In this document: one piece after another, positions 18,204-28,300 of the stretch | How positions within the stretch are numbered: the stretch's first letter is position 1 | Layout: each line of letters starts with the position of its first letter | Origin: PALSA-607 sp963825425 | GTDB lineage: Bacteria > Actinomycetota > Actinomycetes > Acidothermales > Acidothermaceae | Length of the DNA stretch: 64,000 nt | Reading direction: 5' to 3' | Assembly: GCA_963825425.1 (NCBI GenBank) | Contig: CAWGTF010000010.1 | Coordinates: 1 to 64,000, forward strand | Program-made: the position numbers and the translations under genes | The notes under the pieces: generated by a model | What the model was told of the DNA's origin: nothing | Databases searched by the model: none | What the model saw: the letters and a program-made list of their open reading frames with translations, nothing else

Positions 18204-19109
18204 CTAGCTCGCTGTAACGCGCTTGCGCGGAGCCGCCTTGCGGGCGGTCGTCTTCTTGGCTGCTGCCTTGCGGGGAGCGGCCTTGCGGACGGTCGTCCGC
18301 TTCACTGCTGCCTTGCGGGGAGCGGCCTTGCGGGCTGTGGTCTTCCGTGCGGTCGTCTTGCGAGCTGTGGTCTTGCGCGCGGTGGTCTTCTTGGCCGCAG
18401 TCTTGCGGGCTGCGGTCTTGCGGACCGTGGTCTTGCGCGCGGCCGTCTTGCGAGCTGCGGTCGTCTTCTTGGCCGCAGTCTTGCGGGCGGTCGTCTTCTT
18501 GGCTGCTGCCTTGCGGGGAGCGGCCTTGCGAGCAGTGGTCTTCTTCGCTGCGGTCTTGCGCGCGGTGGTCTTCTTGGCCGCAGTCTTACGAACTGCGGTC
18601 TTGCGCGCGGTGGTCTTCTTGGCTGCTGCCTTGCGGGGAGCGGCCTTGCGAGCAGTGGTCTTCTTCGCTGCGGTCTTGCGGACCGTTGTCTTCTTCGCGG
18701 CGGTCTTGCGGGCTGCGGTGGTCTTGCGGGCCGCAGTCTTACGGACAGTCGTCTTCTTGGCTGCTGCCTTGCGGGGAGCGGCCTTGCGAGCAGTGGTCTT
18801 CTTCGCTGCGGTCTTGCGGACCGTTGTCTTCTTGGCCGCCGTCTTGCGAGCAGCGGTCGTCTTCTTCGCGGCCGCCTTACGCGGGGCCGCAGCCTTGCGC
18901 GTGGTGGTCTTCTTGGCGACTGTCGACGATGCACTTCGATCGTCGACGCTGGCGCCTGACAGGTTCTTTTGCACGGATGCAATCGCCGCCTTTGCAGCTC
19001 GTAGGTTGGGATGGTCTGCTGACGTAGCCAGAATCTGACCGGTGGGGCCTTCGAGAGTGAACGTGAACTTGCCGGTCCGGCCCTTTCGCAATACAACCTT
19101 CGCCGGCAC
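18204..19109 (-). CDS. Histone-H1-like DNA-binding protein with N-terminal YegP (DUF1508) domain
   Basis: The 301-residue protein starts at GTG 19109 behind a strong GAGGAGG. Residues 1-50 (KVVLRKGRTGKFTFTLEGPT and ATSADHPNLRAAKAAIASVQ) form one DUF1508/YegP-like repeat. Residues ~65-300 are almost only Ala, Lys, Thr and Arg in imperfect AAKKTTARK/APRKAAAKK repeats, like the tails of actinobacterial HupB/HupS and eukaryotic H1. The tail should bind DNA or RNA nonspecifically; the role of the YegP domain is unknown. The tandem repeats (about 18214-18930 at DNA level) make length variation between strains likely. Confidence 0.8.
   Translation of the reverse strand: MPAKVVLRKGRTGKFTFTLEGPTGQILATSADHPNLRAAKAAIASVQKNLSGASVDDRSASSTVAKKTTTRKAAAPRKAAAKKTTAARKTAAKKTTVRKTAAKKTTARKAAPRKAAAKKTTVRKTAARKTTAARKTAAKKTTVRKTAAKKTTARKAAPRKAAAKKTTARKTAVRKTAAKKTTARKTAAKKTTARKAAPRKAAAKKTTARKTAAKKTTAARKTAARKTTVRKTAARKTAAKKTTARKTTARKTTARKTTARKAAPRKAAVKRTTVRKAAPRKAAAKKTTARKAAPRKRVTAS
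18214..18930 (-). repeat. Degenerate tandem repeats encoding the Lys/Ala-rich tail
   Basis: Imperfect units of about 15-30 bp containing GCGGTCTTGCG, GTGGTCTTCTTGGC and GCTGCCTTGCGGGGAGCGGC recur throughout on the plus strand. Longer blocks, such as one from GTCTTCTTGGCTGCTGCC onward, occur at least three times. The repeats code for the AAKKTTARK tail and create long spurious frames on the opposite strand. Confidence 0.85.
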
Positions 19110-19281
19110 GCATGCCTCCTCGGCAGATGGTTCCGGTCTTCGACCGGGACGTCGAACACAACGATGACACTGACATCAACGCGATGCCAGGAACCATGCC
19201 GCAATCTTCACGGACATTTTGTAGCCCTTTTTTGGTGCTGAGTGGTGTCGATGTGACGCGTGATACGTGAAGATGTGCCCC

Positions 19282-19887
19282 ATGAGTGGCCTCGTTGAAC
19301 ATATTTTGCGGTTACCAAGTTGGATCGCGTTACTTGTTGTGTTCGCGATGCCCGCACTGGAGGCGTCGACATTCCTCGGTTTCATCTTCCCTGGCGAGAT
19401 CGCATGCCTGCTCGGTGGCGTGCTCGCATACGAGAGCAAGGTGGCGCTCGCGCTGGTCATCGTCGTTGCCGTCGCGGGTGCAGTGATCGGTGACAGCGTC
19501 GGCTTCGCCGTTGGTTACCGGTACGGCGACGCGCTGCTCAACAAGGTTCCGGAGCGCATCATCAAGCCACACCATGTCGACCGCACGAAGGAATTGATCG
19601 TGCGCCTTGGTGGTCGTGCGGTGTTCGTCGGACGCTTTACAGCAGCGTTGCGCGCGCTCGTGCCGGGCTTCGCCGGTGTGTCGAAGATGCCGTACAGAAC
19701 GTTTCTGATCTGGAATTTCGCCGGCGGAACCCTGTGGGCGACCGGAGTTGTCGTCGCGGGCTACCTCGCGGGCAACGCGTGGCACCGGGTGGCGTCCTAC
19801 ATCAGCATCATCGGCTGGAGCGTGCTCGGCCTGGTTGTCGTCATTGGTGTCGCTTGGTTGCTGCGTCGGCGTCATCGGAATCGCTGA
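19282..19887 (+). CDS. DedA family (VTT/SNARE-associated) membrane protein
   Basis: The protein has 201 residues from ATG 19282 (ATG 19273 and GTG 19267 are alternatives). It has the motif FLGFIFPGEIACLLGGVLA, a re-entrant GDSVGFAVGYRYGD segment, then FVGRFTAALRALVPGFAGVS and FLIWNFAGGTLWATGVVVAG, all diagnostic of DedA proteins. The family is implicated in lipid carrier flipping across the cytoplasmic membrane. The start is divergent from the histone-like gene with about 170 bases between. The last ~47 bases overlap the convergent next gene. Confidence 0.9.
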   Translation: MSGLVEHILRLPSWIALLVVFAMPALEASTFLGFIFPGEIACLLGGVLAYESKVALALVIVVAVAGAVIGDSVGFAVGYRYGDALLNKVPERIIKPHHVDRTKELIVRLGGRAVFVGRFTAALRALVPGFAGVSKMPYRTFLIWNFAGGTLWATGVVVAGYLAGNAWHRVASYISIIGWSVLGLVVVIGVAWLLRRRHRNR

Positions 19888-20473
19888 CCGTATCGAGGAT
19901 GCGGCCCAACCGTCGCCGAACTGCGCCGAAGCGGCCCTTCGACGTGGTCGGTGACTCGCCCGCGGCCGCGCTGACCAGGTGAGAGACCACGTCGAACTCC
20001 GGAACCACGATTCCCTCACTCGCCGCTTCGGGCACCCACAGACTCTCGTGGGCGAGACCCTCGAGCTCGGTGCTGCCGGCATCCAACGCGAACACGGTGG
20101 CGCCAATCCTTCGTGCATCTGCCACCCGTTCGAGCAATTGTTCGGGTGCGGCGTCGGGCGCGACGACGAAGACCGTCTCGCCTCGCGTGATCTGTTCCAG
20201 CCGCCGCAGGCCAACTGCTAGATGAGGCGGCGCATTGGGTGGGGGAGACCACCGCACCAACACCGGCGCGAGCCCAGGCAGGTCCGACCAGCGGGCTTCG
20301 TCATCGAGATGTGCGGCGAAATGCCACGGCTCCTCTGTAGGGGTGCCCACCAACAGCAGGCCGCCGACCTCATGAGGTGCGCGGCGTAATGCCTGACCGA
20401 ATGATCGAGTGCGTTCGACCCATCCGGTGCCCGCGAGCAGGTCGCGCATGAGCGCGATGCGTGCGCGGTCCAT
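19841..20473 (-). CDS. Conserved hypothetical protein
   Basis: The protein has about 210 residues from ATG 20473 (or 20479). It is Ala/Arg-rich without membrane segments. It has a central VGLRRLEQITRGETVFVVAPDAAP stretch that could form part of an alpha/beta fold, and a basic tail RFGAVRRRLGRIL. I do not recognise the family. It is divergent from npdG, with 73 bases between. Confidence 0.6.
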   Translation of the reverse strand: MDRARIALMRDLLAGTGWVERTRSFGQALRRAPHEVGGLLLVGTPTEEPWHFAAHLDDEARWSDLPGLAPVLVRWSPPPNAPPHLAVGLRRLEQITRGETVFVVAPDAAPEQLLERVADARRIGATVFALDAGSTELEGLAHESLWVPEAASEGIVVPEFDVVSHLVSAAAGESPTTSKGRFGAVRRRLGRILDTVSDSDDADAATKRHQ

Positions 20474-20546
20474 GCACACCTCCAGCTAGGACGCGTCGAG
20501 GGCGGCAGCTGTCTCAGTATGGCGGCGCGACTGCGAAGATGACGTC

Positions 20547-21200
20547 ATGACCGACTCGCAGCTCGGGACGATCGGCATTCTCGGCGGCACTGGCGATCAG
20601 GGCCGTGGGCTTGCGTACCGGTGGGCCGTGTCCGGCATAGATGTCGTCATCGGCTCGCGAGACATGCAGCGAGCACACGCAGTGGCCGCCGAGATCGGGT
20701 TCGGTGTGCGGGGCGATGCGAATCTTGGGGTAGCCGCGGTTGCCGACATTGTGGTTGTTGCCGTGCCGTGGGAGGGCCACGCCGAAGTGCTCGAATCGGT
20801 GGCTGCGTTGTTAGTAGGCAAGACAGTGGTCGACTGCGTCAACCCGATCGGCTTTGACGAGAAGGGCGCGTACCCGGTTCAGGTCGCCGAGGGGAGTGCG
20901 GCGCAACAGGCTGCGGCGATCCTGGCGGACAGTCGGGTCGTCGCCGCGTTTCACCACGTGTCGGCGGTGCTGCTCAACGATCGCACGGTCGAAGCCATCG
21001 ATTGCGACATCATGATTCTCGGCGAGGACCGCGCCGCGACTGACATCGTCGCGCAGCTGGCCGCGAGGATTCCTGGTGCGCGTGGCATCTATGCGGGTCG
21101 ATTGCGTAACGCGCATCAGATCGAAGCGTTAACAGCGAACCTGATTTCGGTTAATCGTCGTTATCGAGCACACGCCGGAATCCGTCTGACCGACATCTGA
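20547..21200 (+). CDS. npdG: NADPH-dependent F420 reductase (Fno/NpdG)
   Basis: The 217-residue enzyme transfers hydride between NADPH and cofactor F420. It opens with the nucleotide-binding motif IGILGGTGDQGRGLAYRWA, followed by VVIGSRDMQRA (NADPH phosphate recognition). VVDCVNPIGFDEKG, VVAAFHHVSAVLL and RNAHQIEALTANLISVNRRY are characteristic of NpdG. Its presence implies that the host makes coenzyme F420. Confidence 0.93.
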   Translation: MTDSQLGTIGILGGTGDQGRGLAYRWAVSGIDVVIGSRDMQRAHAVAAEIGFGVRGDANLGVAAVADIVVVAVPWEGHAEVLESVAALLVGKTVVDCVNPIGFDEKGAYPVQVAEGSAAQQAAAILADSRVVAAFHHVSAVLLNDRTVEAIDCDIMILGEDRAATDIVAQLAARIPGARGIYAGRLRNAHQIEALTANLISVNRRYRAHAGIRLTDI

Positions 21201-21205
21201 CAGCG

Positions 21206-22033
21206 TCAGGTGTACGAGTGCTCAGCGTCTGGGTAATCGCGCGACTTCACGTCGTCCGCGAAGTGCTGTGCCGCTTCGAGCAGGACGCCGCGTACATCGG
21301 CGTACGGCTTCACAAACTTCGGGCCCGAACCGCTGGCGCGCATCCCGGCCATGTCGGTCCAGACGAGCACTTGGGCGTCGCACTCGGGGCCGGCTCCGAT
21401 GCCGACTGTCGGGATCGACAGCTCGGCGGTCACCCGCTTCGCGAGGTCGCTGGGCACCATCTCGAGCACGACGGCGAAGACGCCGGCGGACTGCAGCGCG
21501 AGGGCGTCATCGACGATGCGCTCGGCGTCCGTGCCACGACCCTGCACCCGATAGCCGCCGAGACCGTAAACGCTTTGCGGTGTGAAGCCGACGTGGCCCA
21601 TGACGGGGATCCCGGCGTCAACCACCGTGCGTGCGTGCTCTGCGACCCTCGCACCGCCCTCGAACTTCACGGCATGCGCGCCGGCTTCCTTCATGAATCG
21701 CACCGATGTCTCGAGGGCCTGCTGGGGTGACATCTGATACGAGCCGAAAGGCAGGTCGGCGACCACCAGGGCGGTCTGGGTGCCCCGCACCACCGCGCGG
21801 ACGAGCGGCAACAGTTCGTCGACAGTTACCGACACGGTGTCGGGATAGCCCAGCACGTTGTTCGCGGCCGAGTCTCCGACCAGCAGGACGTCGATGCCGG
21901 CGGCCTCGAAAATGCCGGCCGTGAGCTGGTCGTAGGAGGTGAGCATCGCCCAGCGCTGCCCAGCATCCTTGCGCCGCTGGAGCTCGAGGACGCCGAGCCG
22001 AGCTGGGCGTGGCGCGACCGCGGGACCTGCCAT
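21206..22033 (-). CDS. panB: 3-methyl-2-oxobutanoate hydroxymethyltransferase (ketopantoate hydroxymethyltransferase)
   Basis: The first enzyme of pantothenate synthesis, it adds a hydroxymethyl group from methylene-THF to ketoisovalerate. It has 275 residues from ATG 22033. Key segments are LLVGDSAANNVLGY and VVADLPFGSYQ (Mg-binding Asp), AVKFEGG, GHVGFTPQS and VVLEMVP (catalytic Glu). It lies 16 bases downstream of nadE in the same direction, probably in one transcript. Placement next to glnA2 matches the M. tuberculosis panB neighbourhood. Confidence 0.95.
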   Translation of the reverse strand: MAGPAVAPRPARLGVLELQRRKDAGQRWAMLTSYDQLTAGIFEAAGIDVLLVGDSAANNVLGYPDTVSVTVDELLPLVRAVVRGTQTALVVADLPFGSYQMSPQQALETSVRFMKEAGAHAVKFEGGARVAEHARTVVDAGIPVMGHVGFTPQSVYGLGGYRVQGRGTDAERIVDDALALQSAGVFAVVLEMVPSDLAKRVTAELSIPTVGIGAGPECDAQVLVWTDMAGMRASGSGPKFVKPYADVRGVLLEAAQHFADDVKSRDYPDAEHSYT

Positions 22034-22049
22034 GGGTGAACCCAACCTT

Positions 22050-23888
22050 TCAGGCCTCGAGTCGCCGTTCGGCGTACCCGGGCAGCTCCCATTCTCGCAC
22101 GGGGTTGCCTGAACCGGCGGCGGGTTCGCGCCAGCGATTGGTGATTGGCAGGCGGCGGTCGCGACCGAAGTTGCGTCCGCTGATCTTCGGCCCGGGCGGG
22201 TATTGGCGTCGCTTGTACTCCGAGCCGTCGACAAGGCGGATCACCCGATCGACAACGGCCGGATCGTGGCCGGCTGCAACAAGTGCATCGCGCCCGAGGT
22301 CATGCTCGATGTAGCCCTCGAGAATGCGATCGAGCACCTCGTAGTCGGGTAGCGAATCGCTGTCGAGCTGGTCTGGGCGCAGTTCGGCCGACGGCGGCTT
22401 GTCGATCGAGTTCTGCGGGATCGGGGGCGGCGAGCCGGTAGTCACCTGCGCGTTCCGCCAGCGAGCCAGCCGCCACACCAGCGTCTTCGGCACGTCCTTG
22501 ATGGGCGCGAATCCGCCGGCCGAGTCGCCGTACAGCGTCGAGTAACCCGTTGCCAGCTCGCTCTTGTTGCCGGTCGTGAGCACCAGGTGGCCGTGCTCGT
22601 TCGACAACCCCATGAGAATCGTGCCGCGCACCCGCGCCTGCAGATTTTCGGCGGCCAGTCCGTGCAGCTCGACGTCCTTTTCGAACGCAGCGACGACGTC
22701 GGCGATGTTGACTACCGTGTGCGTGGTGCCTTGGCGGCGCGCGAGCTCCGCGGCGTCCGCCAGCGAGTGCTCGCTCGACCAGCGGCTCGGCAACGCCACC
22801 GTATGTACGGCAGCGGCGCCGAGCGCGTCGACCGCAATCGTCGCGACCAGTGCGGAGTCGATGCCACCGGAGAGTCCGAGCACCACAGAGGTGAACCCGT
22901 TCTTGCGCACGTAGTCGCGGGTCGCGGCCACCAACGCTCCATAGACCTCGGCTTCGGGACCCAGCTCCGGAGCGAGGCCGCCTGGCAACGCTTCGTAGTG
23001 CGGCACTGGTGGTGTGTGCAGGTCGACCCGATCGATGTGCATGAACGTGCCATCGCGGACGTCGACACTGCCGACGCGATTGTCGAGCGCCGCCGGTAGC
23101 CCGAGATCGATGACCACGAGTCCTTCCTCGAAGCGTGGCGCTCGAGCCAACGGTTGACCGGCCGGGGTGACGACAAACGAGTCGCCGTCGAAGACCAGCT
23201 CGTCCTGGCCGCCCACCATGTTGACGTAGGCGAGCGTTGCGTTTGCTTCGGCGGCGCGCCGTTGAGCAAGCCGCAGGCGAACGTCTCCCTTGCCGCGTTC
23301 GAACGGCGAGCCGTTGATGTTGACGACCAACCCGGCAGTTGCGTGACCCGCTGCCGTCAGTGGCCCGCCGTCCTGCCATAGGTCTTCGCACACCGTCATC
23401 ACAATGTCGACGCCGAGGTGCCGCACGACCGGCAGTTGGTCACCGCGGCTGAAGTAGCGGAACTCGTCGAAAACGCCGTAGTTGGGCAAGTGATGTTTCG
23501 CATAACGGGCGACGACATGGCCGCGGAACAAGAAGGCGGCCGCGTCACAAGGCAGCTGATGTGCGGCGGTACCAGATCTGGTGACAGGGACGCTCGCGAT
23601 CCGGCTCGGTCGATCGAGGTAGCCGACGATGACGGCGAGCTCGCCAAGACCGACGGCCGCGAGCTGCGCTGCGAGGCTCTCGATCAGCGTGGCAGACGCC
23701 TCGACGAAGGAGTCCCGGAGCACCAGGTCTTCCGGTGGGTAGCCGGTGAGCATCATCTCGGGAAACGCGACGACGTGGGCGCCGCGCGCGGCTGCGTGCT
23801 TCGACCAGGAAACGACAAGTTCGGCGTTGCCGGCCAGGTCGCCGACGACGGGGTCGACCTGCGCCAAGGCGAGTCTGAGCTGGGGCAC
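22050..23888 (-). CDS. nadE: Glutamine-dependent NAD(+) synthetase
   Basis: The 612-residue two-domain enzyme converts nicotinic acid adenine dinucleotide to NAD. The N-terminal nitrilase-type glutaminase has the triad Glu44 (AFPEMMLTGYP), Lys131 (AKHHLPNYGVFDE) and Cys167 (TVCEDLWQDGG). The C-terminal synthetase has the ATP P-loop LGLSGGIDSALVATI and later GNKSELATGYSTLYGDSAGG. Length and order are normal for actinobacterial NadE. It is divergent from glnA2. Confidence 0.96.
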   Translation of the reverse strand: MPQLRLALAQVDPVVGDLAGNAELVVSWSKHAAARGAHVVAFPEMMLTGYPPEDLVLRDSFVEASATLIESLAAQLAAVGLGELAVIVGYLDRPSRIASVPVTRSGTAAHQLPCDAAAFLFRGHVVARYAKHHLPNYGVFDEFRYFSRGDQLPVVRHLGVDIVMTVCEDLWQDGGPLTAAGHATAGLVVNINGSPFERGKGDVRLRLAQRRAAEANATLAYVNMVGGQDELVFDGDSFVVTPAGQPLARAPRFEEGLVVIDLGLPAALDNRVGSVDVRDGTFMHIDRVDLHTPPVPHYEALPGGLAPELGPEAEVYGALVAATRDYVRKNGFTSVVLGLSGGIDSALVATIAVDALGAAAVHTVALPSRWSSEHSLADAAELARRQGTTHTVVNIADVVAAFEKDVELHGLAAENLQARVRGTILMGLSNEHGHLVLTTGNKSELATGYSTLYGDSAGGFAPIKDVPKTLVWRLARWRNAQVTTGSPPPIPQNSIDKPPSAELRPDQLDSDSLPDYEVLDRILEGYIEHDLGRDALVAAGHDPAVVDRVIRLVDGSEYKRRQYPPGPKISGRNFGRDRRLPITNRWREPAAGSGNPVREWELPGYAERRLEA

Positions 23889-23934
23889 CTCACCAGCGTA
23901 GTTGGGGGTTCAGGCACCCGTCGTTCGGCGCGGC

Positions 23935-23950
23935 GTAATCCCGAAGTAAC
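23935..23950 (+). promoter_or_regulatory. Possible weak GlnR half-sites upstream of glnA2
   Basis: GTAAT (23935-23939) and GTAAC (23946-23950) are spaced 11 bp apart, the phasing of GlnR half-sites (GTNAC type), 23 bases before the glnA2 ATG. The GAAAC-type partner half-sites are missing, so the assignment is tentative. Confidence 0.3.
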
Positions 23951-23972
23951 GTGATATCGAGAGGATCACCTT

Positions 23973-25334
23973 ATGGATAAACAAACCGAGTTCGTGCTGC
24001 GCACCCTTGAGGAGCGCGACATCCGCTTCGTGCGGTTGTGGTTCACGGACGTGCTCGGCTTCCTCAAGTCGGTTGCCGTTGCACCGGCCGAGCTTGAGGG
24101 CGCCTTTGCCGAAGGCATTGGGTTCGACGGCTCCGCCATCGAGGGATTCGCCCGCGTCTACGAGGCGGACATGCTCGCCAAACCAGACCCGGCGACATTC
24201 CAGATCTTGCCCTGGCGGTCCGAATCGCCCGGAACTGCGCGCATGTTCTGCGACATCTTGATGCCTGACGGATCGCCGAGCTGGGCGGACTCCCGCTACG
24301 TGCTTAAGCGCGCGCTCGCCCGCGCCTCCGAGCTGGGATTCACGTTTTACACCCACCCGGAGATTGAGTTCTTCCTCTTCGAGCGCGCACCAAGGCCCGG
24401 CGAGGTGCCCGTACCGGCCGACTCGAGCGGGTACTTCGACCACACGCCGCACGGTGTCGGGCACGACTTTCGCCGGCAGGCGATCACGATGCTCGAATCG
24501 ATGGGCATCTCCGTCGAGTTCAGCCACCACGAGGGTGCTCCTGGGCAGCAGGAGATCGACCTGCGCTACGCCGATGCGCTGACCACAGCCGACAACGTCA
24601 TGACATTTCGGCAAGTGATGAAGCAGGTCGCGCTCGAGCAGGACGTCTATGCGTCGTTCATGCCCAAGCCGTTCACCGAGTTTCCCGGCTCGGGGATGCA
24701 CACCCACCTGTCGCTGTTCGAGGGCGACCGCAACGCATTCTTCGAAGCCGGCGCGCAGTATCAACTGTCCAAGACGGCTCGCGCGTTCATCGCGGGCATC
24801 TTGCGGCACGCGGCAGAAATCACCGCTGTTACCAACCAGTTCGTCAACAGCTACAAGCGGTTGTGGGGCGCGACCTCTCTGTCGGCAGGTGCCGGAGGCG
24901 AGGCGCCCTCGTATGTGTGCTGGGGTCATAACAACCGCTCAGCGTTGGTTCGGGTGCCGATGTACAAGCCCTTGAAGGGGAATTCCACCCGGGTCGAGAT
25001 CCGGTCACCCGACCCGGCGTGCAATCCCTATCTCGCGTTCGCGCTGCTCCTTGGTGCTGGGCTGAAAGGGATCGAGGAGGGATACGACCTTCCCGAGGGC
25101 GCCGAGGACGACGTGTGGGCGCTGACCGAGGCCGAGCGCCGCGCCATGGGCATCGAGCCGCTTCCGGCGTCGCTCGCCGAAGCCATCGCCGTGATGGAGA
25201 CCTCTGAATTGGTCGCGAACGTGCTCGGCGAGCATGTCTTCGACTTCTTCTTGCGCAACAAGCGCGAGGAGTGGGCCGACTACCAGCGGCAGGTCACCGC
25301 GTACGAGCGCGACCGGTACCTGCCGATCCTCTGA
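23973..25334 (+). CDS. glnA2: Glutamine synthetase type I, GlnA2-like
   Basis: The 453-residue GSI protein has FVRLWFTDVLGFLKSVAV, IGFDGSAIEGFARVYEADM, EIEFFLFER, GAPGQQEIDLRYADAL, GSGMHTHLSLF and NNRSALVRVP, covering metal, ammonium and ATP sites. The C-terminal loop reads EGAEDDVWALTEAERRAMG and has no NLYxLP-type adenylylation Tyr, so GlnE should not modify it. It is the counterpart of M. tuberculosis GlnA2 (Rv2222c) and lies directly ahead of glnE (16-base gap), as there. A GAGAGGA ribosome-binding site precedes the ATG. Confidence 0.93.
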   Translation: MDKQTEFVLRTLEERDIRFVRLWFTDVLGFLKSVAVAPAELEGAFAEGIGFDGSAIEGFARVYEADMLAKPDPATFQILPWRSESPGTARMFCDILMPDGSPSWADSRYVLKRALARASELGFTFYTHPEIEFFLFERAPRPGEVPVPADSSGYFDHTPHGVGHDFRRQAITMLESMGISVEFSHHEGAPGQQEIDLRYADALTTADNVMTFRQVMKQVALEQDVYASFMPKPFTEFPGSGMHTHLSLFEGDRNAFFEAGAQYQLSKTARAFIAGILRHAAEITAVTNQFVNSYKRLWGATSLSAGAGGEAPSYVCWGHNNRSALVRVPMYKPLKGNSTRVEIRSPDPACNPYLAFALLLGAGLKGIEEGYDLPEGAEDDVWALTEAERRAMGIEPLPASLAEAIAVMETSELVANVLGEHVFDFFLRNKREEWADYQRQVTAYERDRYLPIL

Positions 25335-25350
25335 CCGATAACGTCGAGGC

Positions 25351-28300
25351 GTGACCAGCGGCGAGCAGGACAGGCACGCCAGCCGCCAGGCCAGGCTCGC
25401 TCGGTTGGGTTTCACCGATGCGGCACGGGCCGACGTGCTTGCGGCCCGAGCCGAGCTCGGGTTCGGTCTGCTGACCGAGCTTGCCGCCAGCGCCGATCCC
25501 GATCTCGCGCTGGAGTCGGTCGTGCACCTCGTGGAGGCCACCCAGACGTCCTTCGCGCTTGACGATCAGCACAACGCGCTTGCCCTACACAACGCCCTGC
25601 AGACGGACGTCGACTTTCGGCACCGCTTGTTCGCCGTGCTCGGCTCCAGCGCGGCGCTTGGCGACCACCTGGCGACCCATCCGGTCGATTGGACCGAGCT
25701 TGCGGACCCGGGCGTCGACGACAGCCGGCCGAGCTGGCTCGGGCTTCGGTCGACGCTGATCGCGGCGGTTGCGGGCAAGAGCGGGCCGATCGCCGAGGCC
25801 GCCCTGCGATCGACCTATCGCCGGTTGCTGCTGCGCCTCGCCGCCCGAGACCTCACCGGTACGGCCACCGTCGACGACGTCGCCGCCGAGCTCGCCGACC
25901 TCGCCGCCGCGACCCTCGACGCGGCGCTCGTGGTCGTGCAAGCCGAACTGCTGCCCGATGCGGTGCCGTGCCGGCTCGCCGTCATCGGCATGGGCAAGTG
26001 TGGGGGTCGCGAGCTCAACTACATCAGCGACGTCGACGTGGTGTTCGTCGCTGAACCCGCGGGCATCGAAGGCGCGGACGTCGATGAGGTGGCCGCCCTG
26101 CGCACGGCGACCCACCTCGCCTCCGGAATCATCCGCGTCTGTTCATCGATCTGGGAGGTCGACGCCGCACTTCGGCCCGAAGGCAAGATGGGGCCGCTGG
26201 TCAGGACGCTCGCGAGCCACGTCGCGTACTACCAGCGTTGGGCGAAAACCTGGGAATTCCAGGCCCTTCTGAAGGCACGCCCCGTCGCAGGTGATCTTGA
26301 GTTGGGCCGCGCCTACATTGACGCGGTGCGGCCGATGGTGTGGAGCGCCGCAGGTCGCGAGCACTTCGTCGAGGACGTCCAGTCGATGCGGCGGCGAGTC
26401 GAGGCGAGCCTGCCGCCGGCAGAAGCCGAACGGGAGATCAAGCTCGGCCCGGGTGGTTTGCGCGACGTCGAGTTCGCGGTGCAGTTGCTGCAACTCGTCC
26501 ACGGGCGTGCCGACGAACTGCTGCGCAGCGTCACCACCTTGAATGCGCTGGCCGATCTCGCCGCCGGGGGATACGTCGGTCGCCAGGACGCCGCGTTGCT
26601 GGCCGAGGCGTATCGCTTCCTTCGCATTCTCGAGCACCGGCTCCAGTTGTACCGCCTGCGGCGCACCCACATGTTGCCGCTCGCTGCCGCAGACGTGCGC
26701 AGGCTTGGTCGCAGCATGGGATTTCGGCGCGATCCGGCAGGCGAGCTGCACGCCGAGCACGCCCGGCACGCCCGCGAAGTTCGGCGGTTACACGAGAAGC
26801 TCTTCTACCGTCCACTTCTCGCCGCTGTTGCGCGACTTCCTGGGGACGAGGCACATCTGTCGCTCGACGCCGCGGCCGCGCGACTCGAGGCACTGGGATA
26901 CGCCGACCCTGAGAACGCGTTGCATCACCTCGAAGCGTTGACGAGCGGCGTCAGCCGTCGGGCCGCCATCCAACGCACGCTGCTGCCGGTCATGCTCGGC
27001 TGGTTCGCCGACGCGCCCGACCCGGACGGCGGGTTGCTCGCCTTCCGCCAGGTGTCGGACTCGCTCGGCGATACGCACTGGTACCTGCGATTGCTGCGGG
27101 ACGAGGGCGCGGCGGCGCAGCATCTGGCGCTCGTTCTGGCTACCAGTCGGTACGCGGCGGATCTGTTCCTGCGGGCCCCTGAATCGGTGGCCATGATGGC
27201 TGACGCCGGCGACGGCCCGCACCAGTTGCGCCCTCGACCCGCAGCCGACCTGCGTGCAGAACTGATGTCGGCGGTGCGTCGCTACGACGACGCCGGCGAG
27301 GCCGCGTCGACGGCGCGCGGGCTGCGCCGACGCGAACTGCTGCGGGTCGCATGTGCAGATCTGCTCGGTCTCCTCGACACCGCCGAGGTGGGGCAGGCGC
27401 TGTCCGATGTCACCTCGGCCACGCTCGACGCGGTGCTCGACGCGGTGCTTCGCCAGGTGCGTGCGGATCGTGCGACCCGGGGCGAGCCTGGCGTGCTGCC
27501 CATGAGGATCGCCGTCATCGGGATGGGTCGCCTTGGCGGTGGTGAGCAGGGCTACGGCAGTGATGCCGACGTGTTGTTCGTGCACGAACCCATCGCAGGA
27601 GCCGACGAGGCGCAGGCCGCGGCCGTGGCGCACCTGGTCGCGAACGACTTACGCCGGCTGCTCGCCGTACCGGCGCCTGAACCGCCCGTCGACGTCGATG
27701 CCGACCTGCGACCCGAGGGCAGGCAGGGCCCACTCACCCGCAGTTTGGGCTCGTATGTCGCCTACTACGCCCGCTGGTCGAAGGTCTGGGAGAGCCAGGC
27801 CTTGCTGCGGGCGACTCCGGTCGCCGGCGACGCCGACCTTGGCGCCCGATTCATCGAGGCGATCGCGCCGATCCGCTGGCCGCCCGACGGCCTGGCGCCG
27901 GGCGACGTGCGCGAGGTTCGGCGGATCAAGGCGCGGGTGGAGAAGGAACGGCTGCCCAGAGGAGCCGACCCGACACTGAACACCAAGCTCGGCCGGGGCG
28001 GACTGTCCGACGTGGAATGGACCGTCCAGTTGCTCCAGCTGCGGTTCGCGGGCCAGCTCGAAGCGCTGCGGACGACGTCGACGCTGCGCGCGTTGGACGC
28101 CGCCCTCGAGGGGGGTCTGATCGATGAGCTGGACGCCGCGACGCTCGCCTCGGCGTGGCGGCTTGCGACGAGGGTGCGCAATGCCCTCGTGCTAGCCCGC
28201 GGCAAGCCAGCCGATTCAATACCGATCGACTTCCGGGATGTCGTCCGGATCGCCCGTATGGTTGGCTACTCTCCGTCGCAATCCGGTGACTTCTTGGATG

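Noticed and set aside
18192..19038. Long Leu/Cys/Arg-rich frames on both strands over the Lys/Ala repeat gene
   Set aside because: They are other readings of the same DNA repeats; only the minus-strand frame gives a YegP domain, a good ribosome-binding site and H1-like composition.
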